A DNA stretch of 64,000 nt from Apium graveolens (taxonomy: Eukaryota; Streptophyta; Magnoliopsida; Apiales; Apiaceae). The translations under genes and the position numbers were made by a program. Within the stretch, counting starts at the first letter, position 1. Each line of letters opens with the position of its first letter. Under the pieces are notes generated by a model. It was not told where the DNA came from, made no database searches, and was given only the letters and a program-made list of their open reading frames with translations. The DNA lies in the NCBI RefSeq assembly GCF_009905375.1, contig NC_133655.1, forward strand, positions 170,747,141 to 170,811,140, written 5' to 3'. Positions 9,975 to 22,136 of this stretch are shown in pieces.

Positions 9975-12108
9975 TTCTGTCCTCAGAATCTGGTCTAACT
10001 AATTAAGTGATGATATTTGTCAAGCATATATGACTCAAATTTCCAGGTAGACTCTTCTATTCAAGGATTTCAAACGTATTCACAATAGTTATACACTCAT
10101 TTCCAAGGACTCACCTTTAACGATCAAGAATTTGGATCGATTACTATATGCAAAATAACTTGGATCAGAGTCTATTGGCTCCTGATCAACCACTTGGTTC
10201 GAATCAGACACTTATTGCCCTAACCTTGACAGGAAAAACACACTATATGTACATACTGTCATGATGATAACATTAACTCATGAACAATTTTGTCTATATT
10301 TATCAACACCTCGAATGGTTCACTAATTTTAGGACTTAGCTTGTCGCTTCTACTCAAACTTATCCAATCTCTTTCAAGACGACTCTTTTACTAACACTAC
10401 TGGTTCTATTTCTATATTCAAACTTTCTCTCGATACAATTTCGTCTTCTTTCTTTGTCTACTCCGAGCTGCTTTAATCAATATTACTATGCTCTTGGTGT
10501 GCCGATTTAACTTAGAATTTGACAACCTTCTTTCTCCCGCTTTATTTTAATAGAAATGGGGAACTACACTTGCGTTCACATGAATCTTGATAAAGTGGCA
10601 TTCCAAAGCTGACATCGCTGATAAATGATCATTCCAGTGTTTCCTTAAAACTTCACCTCTCAACATATCTTACATTTCCTAAATCATTTCCGTACTTTGA
10701 CTCTCCACATAAGGATGTTAGACGATGCTCGTTTTCCACTTAGTTTCTAAACGTTTAAGCATCTCTTATCATTTTTCATCAGTTAAGGCTGAAAAGTAGT
10801 CTTATATATTCACGTATTATCACCTTTAAGTATTAAAGCTTCAGATTCCACTCTTTCCCATTCGTCTATTAATTTCTCGGTGGTCTTAATTACATCCAAT
10901 CTTCTCTGTCGGCATAATGCATCTGTTACCATACAGCTTTGCCTAGGTAGTTGTTAATGGATTAATTCAGAATCTTTTGTTAACCCTAGTCAAAATTTTA
11001 TTCTTGAAGACTCAACTTATAGTTGTTTTCCTTCTGATTTTTAGAGAAAAATCCTTGGGCATCCCACGCAGATTTTCTTATTCCTTAAGTAGCTGAGGAT
11101 GTTATCAATAAATACAGTTTGCTTATCCCAGTACTCCTTATACACCACGTTCCTTAATTTCTTATAGCTACCTGATACACTCGTCATTTCACCTAATATC
11201 ACCAGAGCTTGTAATGCTCTTAACTCACTTTAATCGTAATCTCTGATATTTTCTCAGGTCATATCTTAAATTAATTCTCAATATATAACACACTTCTTAA
11301 ATTAGGTCTTATAAGTAATCAATTCTTTATAGGGTCTCACTTCTTCTTATTCATTGTTTTGTTAAATTCCCGATAATCAGTACATACTCTTATAATTTCA
11401 TTCCTTTTCTCCATGAACCTCACTGGTACCTTTCATGATTCACTTCTTGTAAAACCATTCCCTGGGTCTGCCTTATCCATTAGGCCTCCAATATTTCACC
11501 TTAATTCCTTGACGTGTCCAACACTTTCTAATCCATTTTGAAATATCCTTCTTATACCTGGTTATCGCTGTTTTTCTTTTATTTCCATAAATTTTGGCAT
11601 CTCTTCAATAGAGTATATACTTTATACTATGAATTCCCTGTGGCATTTCATATCTTAATTCTTCTACTTGTAACTTCCAAGTGCTGGAGGAGAACCTGGG
11701 GATATCGTGATCATTCTCCTGGGCGCATAAATTTCCTCTCACTACTGCTAACATCGTGATCCATTATCTTCTCTTGACATTTTATCTTTCCCTTCACAAC
11801 TTCAACTGAAAGGTCACACTATCCATCTTTCTTCCTTTTGGATTATGAACTCTAGCTTCCAATTCCAACTTCGAGAATCCTATAGTTAATCCATCTGGTG
11901 TAGTCTCTATGTTCGTTCTCTCCTTTTTGTTTATCGCTTGCCACTACATTTGTTTTTCTCGTGAATACTTACTTCAACCACTTATGGTCCGTAGATCTTA
12001 CACCTTTCTTCATACATATCATGTCTCCCCATTTTTCAAAACAAATATTATTACTGTTAGCCCTAATGATGAGTAGGATACTTCTGCTCATAAGATTTCG
12101 GTTGTCTG
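9975..12108 (-). pseudogene. pol: Outer Ty3 pol remnant: RNase H end, integrase, chromodomain
   Basis: On the minus strand the sequence near 9990-10130 parallels the C-terminal end of the intact polyprotein at 46840-46960 (GATTCTGTCCTCAGAATCT and what follows). The end at 12080-12108 (CTCATAAGATTTCGGTTGTCTG) parallels the RNase [11 protein letters not shown] codons at 48625-48645. Stops in all frames show it is long dead. It is the downstream part of the pol whose upstream part resumes at 26415. Confidence 0.65.
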
Positions 12109-15100
12109 TGTAATAACCCCAATTTTTGGAAATTTTTTGAAACCCTTATGAATAGTGTTTTTTTTTGCCGAATGAGAAAACTTTTCATGCCACACTATGC
12201 AGGGGTTCTGTTATGGATATTCTGAGATTTTATTAGTACTCTATATGGTATATAAGTGTATGTAAAGATCGTCAGAATCCAACTCCGAACACTTTGATTT
12301 TTCCCGGAAATCCACTAGATACGGAAAGAATTGAGTATAAGGTAACAGGATAAAAATGATTTAAATTAAAATATTATAAGAGAGGATCATAAAAGGAATA
12401 TAATGTATTGAGAAAGGTTAAGGAAACCCAAGTAATAAGATCCCGGGTATGATCCCTCAAACGAGAAACGAGAACAAAAGTTAAGCGAACCGTATAACAG
12501 ATCAGCGGTCATTAGGCAAACAATTAGAAGCTAATCAAAGGGATTAGTGGGGATGATGTCATCAAACCAATAGGAAGAGGACAAAGGAGGGAGGGTGACA
12601 TCACTTGATGATGTAGGCATGACATGGGGGGGAGGAAGTGTGGTTGAATGATAACCACACAAAATCAAGGTTAATTAGGTAATTAACCTAAAACAAATCA
12701 AAATTCAACCAACCAAGCCAAACATTTCATTTTCACCAAACAAAACACAAAACATTTCATTTCTTCTAAGCTTGCTCTCGGCTTCTTGCTTTTCCAAAGG
12801 AAGAAAAAAAATCAAAATCAAGTTCCAAGCATTGTTAAATCACAAGGTAATTACCTAAGGTTCCTTGTACATAGATATGGATATCCTATAAGTTTAAGCT
12901 TCTAATTCCTTCACAATCTCTTCCAATAAATCATGGAAGAAGATGGTGAATAGTGTTTTTCAAGAACTAAAATTTTTGTTCTTGAAGTTTTGTTTAGTTT
13001 AAGCTTGGATAAGGACTTTAAGGGTGATTCCAAGCCATTCTCTTGATTCTCCACTCTCCAAGGAAGGTATAAACTCCAAACCCTAGCTTTAGTTTTGAGT
13101 AATTAGGAATGAATATGATTGATATAGTATATGTGAAGCATGATGCTTGTTTGTTTAAAGTTTGGTTGAGTTTGTAGAGATTAGTTGGTTTTGTGTGTTT
13201 TTGGAGTTGTAAATCTTGATAATTAGTTAAAGAACTTAAGTAAAGCTTTTAGTTCATGTGGGGAATAAGTATAAATTGTTAATGTTGAGTTGTTGGGGCT
13301 GTTATGATGTATTATGGATGGAGTTTTGATTTGGTTGTGATTGTGGATTGATTGGTGGTTGAATTGGAATGGTATAAAATTGGGAAATCGCGTAAACATA
13401 GCAGTCGTAATGTCCGATTTACTTTAGACTGCTTTTGTACATAACATTAGGACCCGAGAACTCCCTGCTAAGTTTTTACCATTGCCATTTTTAGATAGTT
13501 CATGTTACAAGCTTCGTTTTGATATGTGGTTCGTTTGATTCCGATGTACGGTTTAGGAGAAACGGCCGTTTTAAGTAACGACGTTTCGCGAAAGAACCAT
13601 TACCCCTCGCCTTACTTTGAAACATAGGTTAAAGACCTTAAGGGGTTAATTAATGTATGAAGAAATTATGTTAAGTGTGTTAAGCAGTTGGTAAGACACT
13701 CGCGAAGGAATCACCTTAAAACTCGTAATGGTTAAATTATTAAAAATGGTGGAGTCGAGGGTACTCGAGTGACTTAAGAGAATCAGTAAGCGCAAAGCGA
13801 GCGTTAGAGTCTAATTTGGTTAAAGTATAGATTTACAAGTGACTTTGGTTTAATTCCAACTCACATGTTGTTTATAGGTTACCAGACTCGTCCCAAGCCA
13901 TTAATAACCCTCAGTCGCTCAGGCAAGTTTTCCATCCATTATACTGTTGTTGTGATGTATACACTTGTATATGCATTATCTTGTGATAGATGCATGATGG
14001 TTAAATTAGCAAATTCTTGCGATATATTATAGCATGTGATATGGTATATATGCATGCCTGTTTCGTATTCTTGCCATATATATCTGTTGGTTCAGTTGAT
14101 AATACCTATGCTAGAGAATAGCGGTAATTTGCATATACCCTTAGTATAGGGACCCAAAGGTGAAAACATTTTCTAAAACCGGGAGTCGAGGATCCCGAGT
14201 AGATTTTATATATATATATTTATATATATATGGTTATAATTTTCAAACTATTAATCGAATAAGGTTTATTCGATAACTTTATATCATTTAATGAATATTA
14301 TTTCGAATATTCATTCGAGGGCTTATGACTCACCTTATTTATTTATTGAATATTATTTCGAATATTCATTCGAGGGCTTATGACTCAGCTTATTTTATTT
14401 ATTGAATATTATTTGAATATTCATTTGAGGATCTATGACTCCAATTATTTGCTGAGATATATTCTTTATTTTATTAAAGAATAAGGTGTCGATAATCAAA
14501 CTTATTTTTGATTATTCAAATAAAGATAGTACTTTCGTATAAGTATATCTTTGGTTATTTAATATCCAATTCAAGTATAAGTTTTACAACATCTACTTCA
14601 ATTATTTTTATAAAGATTATTCTTTATGGGAATATAATTTAAATAATAATATTCAGATATATTTTTTTTATATATTTGGACTGATTTATTAAATCAGGAT
14701 CACTCCGAACATTCTTAAAAATATTTTACGAGTCTTCAAAATAATTTTTAAAAGTTAGAGCGGATCCCAAAACTCATTTTTATATTTAAGATCCTCCTTT
14801 CGAAGGGGATTTAAATACTCGCTCAAAACCTGAGGGATCCGGCTCTGTAGTGTGTTTTATATTCGCAACAAGGTTCCTGTCTTGATAAGAATTTTGATTA
14901 CTTACCCAACACTTGGGAAGTAAAATTCTTGGAACAAGTTAATCCATTAACAGGCATCACCTTGGAAATATCGGTGAGTTTTCCTTTCCAACTAGATACG
15001 ACTTCTTGGTGGAGCCGTATCAACAAGTTTCTACTTGGTGAAAGGGGGGACGAGCTTTACGTTTCAGAGTCATGGATTTGATCTGAACTAGGAGTGGCGT

Positions 15101-16372
15101 AAGTGGTCGAGTGGCGCCGGCCCAGCCTTATTATATTGGCCCATAATGGCCTGGAAGTTCCGCTAAGACGGTTCATTCCTTAGGAGTCCAGTGTTCGGTT
15201 GATAAGTAAATCCGACAGGTTCTCCTCTACATGTAGAAAATGGTGGGGTTGTACTACTAGACTGATCATCGTAAGTGGTCTTCCTGGCGTGGCAAACTCC
15301 CGTAATGAGTTCATCATCCAATTGGATATTTCTGCAACACTACCCAGAGCACTTCGATAGAAAGGCTACGGTTGGGCGATTGTTGAGTGTTGGCAAGGTC
15401 AAGTTTTCAAAATGATGTTTGCATCAAATGAAGTATCTCATAACTTCATTTTATTTTGATGATATTTTAAAGATTGAATCTATTCAAGTATTATCGTGTA
15501 GTCTCATCTATGTGATGAACTTTTGAACTAATTATAACTTGAACGGTGGTAGTTCAAGTAGTATTTGGAAAAGATATAAGTATATTGGAGTATCTTGTAA
15601 CTTCATCTTTTAAACTTATATCTAGTAAATGATTATCTTATGCATGTCAAAGATTTTCAGAAAAACGTTGAGACAAGGTTAGATATATGAGATCACCTTG
15701 CAACGATAGTTTTATACAGTTATAAACTGGAACTCTGTGTATATTATGCATGGAAGAGGACTTCCAAGATTTTGAAAAGTATATATGTATATATACTGAA
15801 TATTTTGCGACTTCATCGTATTAAGATATCAAACTTGGTTCATTTCTTCTTGACCAAGACTTTCATGAGTACTATGAGAATGCTCATATATTGTAAATCA
15901 TTATACATATTATTTTGGTGGGCTTGTTGCTCACCCTTGCTTTCTTCTTTCATCACACAATAATAGATAGAAAAGATGAACAGGACCAAGCTCCCGATTC
16001 GCAAGCGATCAGGAAACGTTCCGCAGTTTCCTATAGGTGTTGATGTCGCTGTAGCTGAGGTAGGAACTACCAATAGGCTAGGCTTTTAACTTTTGATGTA
16101 CCAGACTTATGTATCTTTATCAATTGTAATAATGGCAAAGAAATGTAAATTTATTCAGAAACCCTTTTAAGGTGTATTGGCTTATAATTGTGGAATAAAA
16201 CGACTTGTGATTATTTTTGGATATTCATCTCTGAGACTATAACTTGTGGTGTGTGTGTTTATTCTGGGGTCAGAGTACAGAGTAGTTGATTGTTTACTAA
16301 GATTGGGTGTTATTAAGGGAAATGGAACTCGTGACAACCCGAATCCCCGACCCCGGATTTGCGGGTGTTACA
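12109..16372 (+). repeat. 5' LTR of inner Ty3 element (4264 bp)
   Basis: It begins TGTAATAACCCC and ends GGGTGTTACA. It aligns end to end with 22137-26414; the mismatches I spotted in the first ~700 bases are about a dozen (not computed over the full length). It contains a three-unit tandem repeat, a TA microsatellite and no credible gene. Confidence 0.9.
14293..14460 (+). repeat. Three-unit ~55-bp tandem repeat in 5' LTR
   Basis: Units begin at 14293, 14348 and 14404 with GAATATTATTTCGAATATTC, so the period is 55-56 bp; the third unit lacks the C of TTTCG. Each unit contains the palindromic TTCGAATATTCATTCGA region followed by GGCTTATGACTC. Confidence 0.75.
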
Positions 16373-16376
16373 GAAA

Positions 16377-16388
16377 TGGTATCAGAGC
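16377..16388 (+). other. Primer-binding site, tRNA-Met type
   Basis: TGGTATCAGAGC lies four bases after the 5' LTR and defines the plus-strand orientation. Confidence 0.9.
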
Positions 16389-16559
16389 TAAGCGTTATAA
16401 ACCTCAGAGATAATGTGACGTAAAGATAATAAGTTCACTATGATAATAAGAACTCTTGCCAAGTTCATAGTCGGGCTACCTAACGTAGTACTGACAGTTA
16501 AAACCCTTACGGGAACCTTTATAAATATCGTGATAGTAACATAGTTTGTTCTCGTATAG

Positions 16560-17408
16560 GGCAGCGGGGCACCGAACCCTGAGATTCAGGAGTATCAGCA
16601 TGAGGATGTTTTATTACAAGTTGGAGATCAAATTGTGAATTCGATAGAGTACCCTAATGAGGGACCGGATGAGATTCATATTGAGAATGTTGCGGTTGAG
16701 GATGTTATTCCGGAAAGGATTGTGGCTGAGGAGGATCTCATGGAGGATCCTGATGAGAATGAAGAGAGGACCGTTGAGGAATTGATGACCGTAGTCAGGG
16801 CGACTACCAGAGCAAGAATGGCCGCGAGGGTGGCACTAGAGGATGAAGAGTTACCAAGGGCACAAAGGTTAATGAGGGCAGAAGGAGTGGGGCCTTCCAC
16901 GACCCCAATTATACCAGTATCAGACCCTCTTCCAGAGGTTCCTGTAGACATCCATGAGGTTCCACCAATTCCTGTTCCCTCCCCTGTACAGAGCCCAGCA
17001 CCTACTGAGGAAATGCCACCTTTATCTCCTGCACCATTGTCACCTGATACCGTGCTTGGTTATCCGTTTGGATCTCCTGGGTCTGCGCCACCTGCACCCC
17101 ATGGACTGCTAGATGCTACCACTCAGGCTTCTCTTATCGCCAATTATCACATGACTTGGGGTGGCCTGTCCGAGGCCCGTAATGTTAGGAGTGATCTGTT
17201 GGATCGACTTACTGCACCAAGGATTGAGGGCGGGGTACTTCCGGCAGGATTAGCTCATAGCATGGAAAGGATTGAGGCTACCACCCGTGTTACAGCTAGA
17301 GGCCATCTTGAGGGTCAGATTGATCCAGCTCTACTTGCAACTATCTTAGACCTCATCACCTCTGTGATGGAGCAGGTTAGGGATGTCGTGCGTGCCCGCA
17401 TTTCTTGA
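16560..17408 (+). CDS. Extra 5' ORF, Glu/Pro-rich, unknown function
   Basis: An open frame runs from 16560 (after TAG at 16557) to TGA at 17406-17408, between the primer-binding site and the gag remnant. There is no in-frame ATG until 16740, giving about 222 residues; the codon at 16635 is GTG. The first third is acidic (Glu/Asp/Val), the middle is proline-rich (VPPIPVPSPVQSP and similar), and the end looks helical (LLATILDLITSVMEQVRDVV). The position and composition parallel the 263-codon ORF at 51851-52642, where RSD and a terminal LTEAVLEAVREEL segment look related. It is the only sizeable open frame in this otherwise dead element. I do not recognise the product; an Ogre-style upstream ORF is a comparison, not an identification. 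Confidence 0.55.
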   Translation, partial: GSGAPNPEIQEYQHEDVLLQVGDQIVNSIEYPNEGPDEIHIENVAVEDVIPERIVAEEDLMEDPDENEERTVEELMTVVRATTRARMAARVALEDEELPRAQRLMRAEGVGPSTTPIIPVSDPLPEVPVDIHEVPPIPVPSPVQSPAPTEEMPPLSPAPLSPDTVLGYPFGSPGSAPPAPHGLLDATTQASLIANYHMTWGGLSEARNVRSDLLDRLTAPRIEGGVLPAGLAHSMERIEATTRVTARGHLEGQIDPALLATILDLITSVMEQVRDVVRARIS

Positions 17409-17759
17409 TCCATGGTAGTGTGCAGAGCCAGAGCAATCAGACAAGGGTTTCATGTAGCACCGCTTTTGGAGGATTAGCCTAAGTTATGAATGATTAGTTT
17501 TAATGACTAGATGATTATCTATGGTAGTACTTTTGGGTTAGAAGCAATCAGATTAAATGATGTAATTCTATTTAATGTGTTCAGTTGTTGTACCCTCGAA
17601 CAAATGGTCATGTATATATTCGTTAATCTCAGTTCAGATCAGTTTGTTTGTGATAAAATCACATTGTTAATTGCTCTATTAACACTTAAGAGAGTGTCAT
17701 GAAGTTTATCGAACTTGAGAATTCATAATTTGCAATCGTGCAAGGACTGAACGAGGGAA

Positions 17760-20700
17760 AGACTTAAGCAAAGTAAGTAAGACAAATATCCGGAGATTCT
17801 CATATTTTTTTTTCCAAGTAATATGCCCCCACAAGGAATAAGATTAGGGGCAAACTTTGAATGTGATAATCAGGGAGGTCGTAATTAAGATATAAGGAAC
17901 CCAGAATATAATAAAGTGGAAAATGAGGATTTTAAATTTAAAGATGACCCCAATTATGGGGAGTAGGAAGAAATATTTAGACTGAGAAAACAGAAGTCGA
18001 GCGAGATAGGGAGACCCGAGACGGTACTCCTATACGGAAATTCATGGACATGTCTAAATAGAACTTATACTTTATTCCCAACCAACACCTTGAGGGAAAC
18101 AATGTAGTGGGAAATCCTTTCAGGACCTTTAAGTCGCTAAGCTCTCAGAGTTCCAAGGAACGAGCTGACCCAGCCGAGGCAAGAGCCTGGATAAAGGAAA
18201 TAGAGGAATCATTTGAGATTCTGAATGATTGACGAATCACAAAAGACTGTTTTTATCACTTACCCTCCTAAGAGAGAGACCACCCGCTGGTGAAAGGCCA
18301 AGGAAGGCACGAAGTAAGAGATTATAATAAACTGATTTAAGTTCAGTCAATTGTTTTCGGGAAAGTACTTTCCAAGGTTATGGAGGTAGTGTAAAAGCTT
18401 TAGAGTCAGAACAAAGGCAGACGAGTATGATGAATTATGAATCTAAGTTGTAAAAGTTATCAAGATTCGTTCTGAGGACACGAATCCAGAATGATGGGAT
18501 GTTTGAAATCAATGCTCTGTTGTGTTGGTTCATGAAATAATGATAAGAGAAAGGAAAATAAAAAGAAACTGAAGTGGAAAGGAATATAAAGGCAATAGAG
18601 TTTGAGGTATGATAAGGGAGTTCGGTATGAGGAAACCCTAAAGACTCGTAGCAATAGAAATAGAAAAGTATGCATTTATCAGGATGAGGGTGATTCACCA
18701 TGAGTTAAAATTGATGGTTGAGGGCATAAGAGAAACATATATTTTATCCCCTGTAAGTTGGGAGGATTCGAGGAAACCTTGAGATAGTTCGAAGGATAAA
18801 TAATGAGACGAGGATAGACTGAGGAGACAAGAAAGTAAGAAATTAGGAAAAAATTGGATGAAGGAAGTGACCTTCAAGAATGTGAAGTGTAACACCGGTG
18901 GCTTGATACCCAGAAAGGGAGACGTCATGTATGAAAGATATCCCAACATTGAGGTGACTGTTGAGATAAACAACAAAAGTAAATAAGGAATTATTAAGAA
19001 GAGGTTCACGTTGAACACGACCAATATCTTCCAGAACATCCTTGTTATCGTTACCAAATTAGGCAAGAAAAGCGGATAACCGTTGTTATCTTTTGGAGGC
19101 CATATTGATTGACCTCATTTTGAATACAGATGTTACTGTGAAACTAGGCAGATACTATCGAGGTGGGAATGATTGAATAAGACACCCTTATCAGGGATAT
19201 ATGACTTGATTTATCCATGGAAGGATGCATGTACCTTTTAAAGGTGGAATTAAGGATAGAACATCGGTAACTTAAAACGAATCCTAGGGAAATGCATAAA
19301 GGTTGGCATTTCACCCTTAATAGGGATAGTATGAGTTTTGACAGTATGAATTGGAAAGGATTAAGGTAATAACAACCTTTAAGAATCAGTGGAGAAATTT
19401 TTTCAGAAGTATATAAACAATGATTCTAGTATTAATAAATGGTATCTTGATATGCCCTGTATCTAGGGAATACAGGAGGAACGATTCAAGGATAACCTTA
19501 GAGGTTTTACAAGGAGAAAGGTAATATTCAAAATTCTCAAAAATAGAAATGTTGATAAAGGAAATATGACGTAATTATAATGATGCCAAGTGGGGCACGT
19601 GTTAAACCACGAGAAAGTATGGATCGAACCAGTAATGGTCGAAATTGTTCAGGGCAATTAGGACTTAAGATAAAAGATGTTCTAAGTATGATTGAGAGTC
19701 AGTCGTGACAGTGATTAACCTCTAAAGACGGAGGCAATAACTTATGGAAAAATGGTGATTTTTTTTTACTCATCAGATTTTAAGGAAAACATCTTCACAT
19801 AAGCTGTGATTGAAATGAGGTAGAAAATTTATTTGGAGGTGGTTAAAATGACATTGACTGTAAGGAAATTTTACTATCAAGAAAGGCCAAAGAGGTGGCC
19901 GACACTTTAAAGGTAAGGGGATAATTATAGGCGCTTGTGCCAAAGGAATACAGTGATGATGGTTAAAGCTATGAAGGTTGTATTATGGTTTGGAAGATTG
20001 ACATTCCTTCTGATGACTGTGCAATACCCAACCGTAATAGTAGTTGGTAAAGGTTTAATTCGTGTAATCGCCATGAGCGGGCTATCTATCTCAGAAGATA
20101 CTATCTTGAGATAAGCCAGCACCATGTTTCAAAAAGGACTAGACGGACCCTTGAGTTAAGTCTTCTATTTAAGGTATTCGATTAAGAATGGTATTAACCT
20201 GCTATCGTTGCTTTGATTGAAACTCTTCTGCAATTTTATCTGCTTCATGTCATGTATGTACATCAGGATCTAGAGTGTTCTTCATGAATCATGAATGGAA
20301 ATTATGTTACCTCCTTAGGAGAATTCTATACGACATATATGGACTCCGTATGGTTAGATATTAAGATTTCATGGGAAGTGAATGACGACAGTAGGTCAGT
20401 GGTGGACCATAGTAATGCATCAATGATTCTGTGAGTAATGAGCTGATTACAACCGTGAGAGTTGTATTGGAATGGATGTTGAGATTGAGTACCACTAATC
20501 GGGTCGTGGTAGTGTATAAGTTATCATTGATAGACTAATTAAGTAGAGTATCTACCTATTGAATATTTATTCCCTCTTATGAAAAGAGAGTCGTATTACT
20601 ATATGAGGAAGGTTGGTGTGCAAGCATAGAATTCTAGTAACGATGATGTCTAGAATGAGATCCCAGATTCGATTTTCGATATCGAGGGAGTTTCAAAGGT

Positions 20701-22110
20701 GATTGTGTATAAGCTCGAGGAAGAGCATGGGTCCATAGAATGATGGACGGAATAGCAAAAATATTTAGGCATGTGAAATACGATGCTATAATACTTGATG
20801 TTGATATAAATACATATATATTTTGTTCTCCTATGACAAACCTCTATAGTTCAGAGATAGATTCCAAGCCAGATATTTTATGGCAATAAATTTTTTTTTG
20901 AATATACAATTCTCTCCAGTTCGTTCTTTTCTCTTCTTTTCATTTCATGTAAGCTGAGAAGAACAACCCTTCCAGAAGGAGAGGTATTGCCGAATGACTA
21001 TCTATCTGTGTGATAGAAGCCTAGTAGGATACCATCTATTGTTTAATTGCTTGTCAAGTACTAAAGGCTGGCCACCTTCTGTACTAACTATGCGATATAA
21101 CAAGTGTTCATGATCATAGTAATCTCTCAATAAATTCTTTTACTTCTATATGAAGGACTAAGCTTTCGAAGATAGAAGCAGCTGAAAAAGGAGTAGTAAA
21201 GTTGTGGTGGTATTCAGAATGGAAACACATTCGTGATACTAAGGTTGACGAGGTTATTAAAAGGGTATAGAACGCTAACGAGCAAAAGTATAACCAGTAT
21301 AATATTAGGAACGGAAGGTAGTAGCGATTACGAACTGGAAAAGAATGGGTAGTGAGAAGCAAAAGCTATAATGCTAGAAACTATGATGAGAGCCGGTGCA
21401 ATAGACTTGAAAGAATTTGGAATGATCACTTAACGCGGATTAAGTTATCTCACGATAATCGATCGTATGTCAGTATCGAGGTATCGCCTTATGAGATCCT
21501 TGAGGGAAGACAATGTCGATCTCCCTTATGTTAGGATGAAGTTGTAGAGCGCAAGATGCTCAGACCCGCAGTAGTCCAAAGGACCAGGGATATAATAGAT
21601 CTAATCAGAGGACGGCTGGTAGTAACCCAAGATGGACATAAGAGGTATGCTGATTTGACTCAAATGGACAAAGAGTATGAAATAGGGGACCTAGTTGTGT
21701 TATAGGTATCCTTTGGAAAGGATTGATGAGGTTCGGAAAGAAAGGAAAGCTAAGTCTACAATTTGTTGGACCCTTGGATATATTAAGACGTTTTGGGAAG
21801 TTAGCATATGAGCTAGCCCTACCCCCGAACATGTAGCAAGTCATAACGTGTTCCACATATCAATGTTAAGGAAGTATAATTCGGATGCCAGATAAATAGG
21901 GGCATATGAGCACATACACACGCAACCCGACGTAACCTATATGGAGCAACCATGAAGGGTTATAGAGTAAAAAGGAACAAGTGCTTAGGAGAAGGGTTAT
22001 TAAACTAGGCAGAGTTTGGTGGTAGGACCACAATGTGGGAAAATTTACTCGAGAGTTAGAAAGTGCAATGCTAAGAGAGTATCCCTATTCATTTTCTATC
22101 TGATTCCGGG
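17760..22110 (+). pseudogene. pol: Inner Ty3 gag-pol, extensively decayed
   Basis: Collinear fragments match the intact Tekay polyprotein. AEARAWIKEIEESFEI near 18175-18225 equals the capsid motif [31 protein letters not shown] near 21487-21531 equals the integrase segment [16 protein letters not shown] terminal ELESAMLREYP near 22052-22085 equals the chromodomain-like tail [11 protein letters not shown]. Between these, stops and frameshifts occur every few dozen codons. A chromodomain-like end supports the Tekay/Del lineage. The element cannot code for its own capsid, protease, RT or integrase. Confidence 0.75.
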
Positions 22111-22117
22111 ACGGAAT

Positions 22118-22136
22118 CCTTTTAAGGAGGGGAGAC
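22118..22136 (+). other. Polypurine tract of inner Ty3 element
   Basis: AAGGAGGGGAGA lies directly before the 3' LTR and is preceded by GGAATCCTTTT, as in the outer element. Confidence 0.8.

Noticed and set aside
18435..19066. Minus-strand hydrophobic ORFs inside the inner element
   Set aside because: Antisense to the decayed plus-strand gag-pol; AT-rich low-complexity translations.
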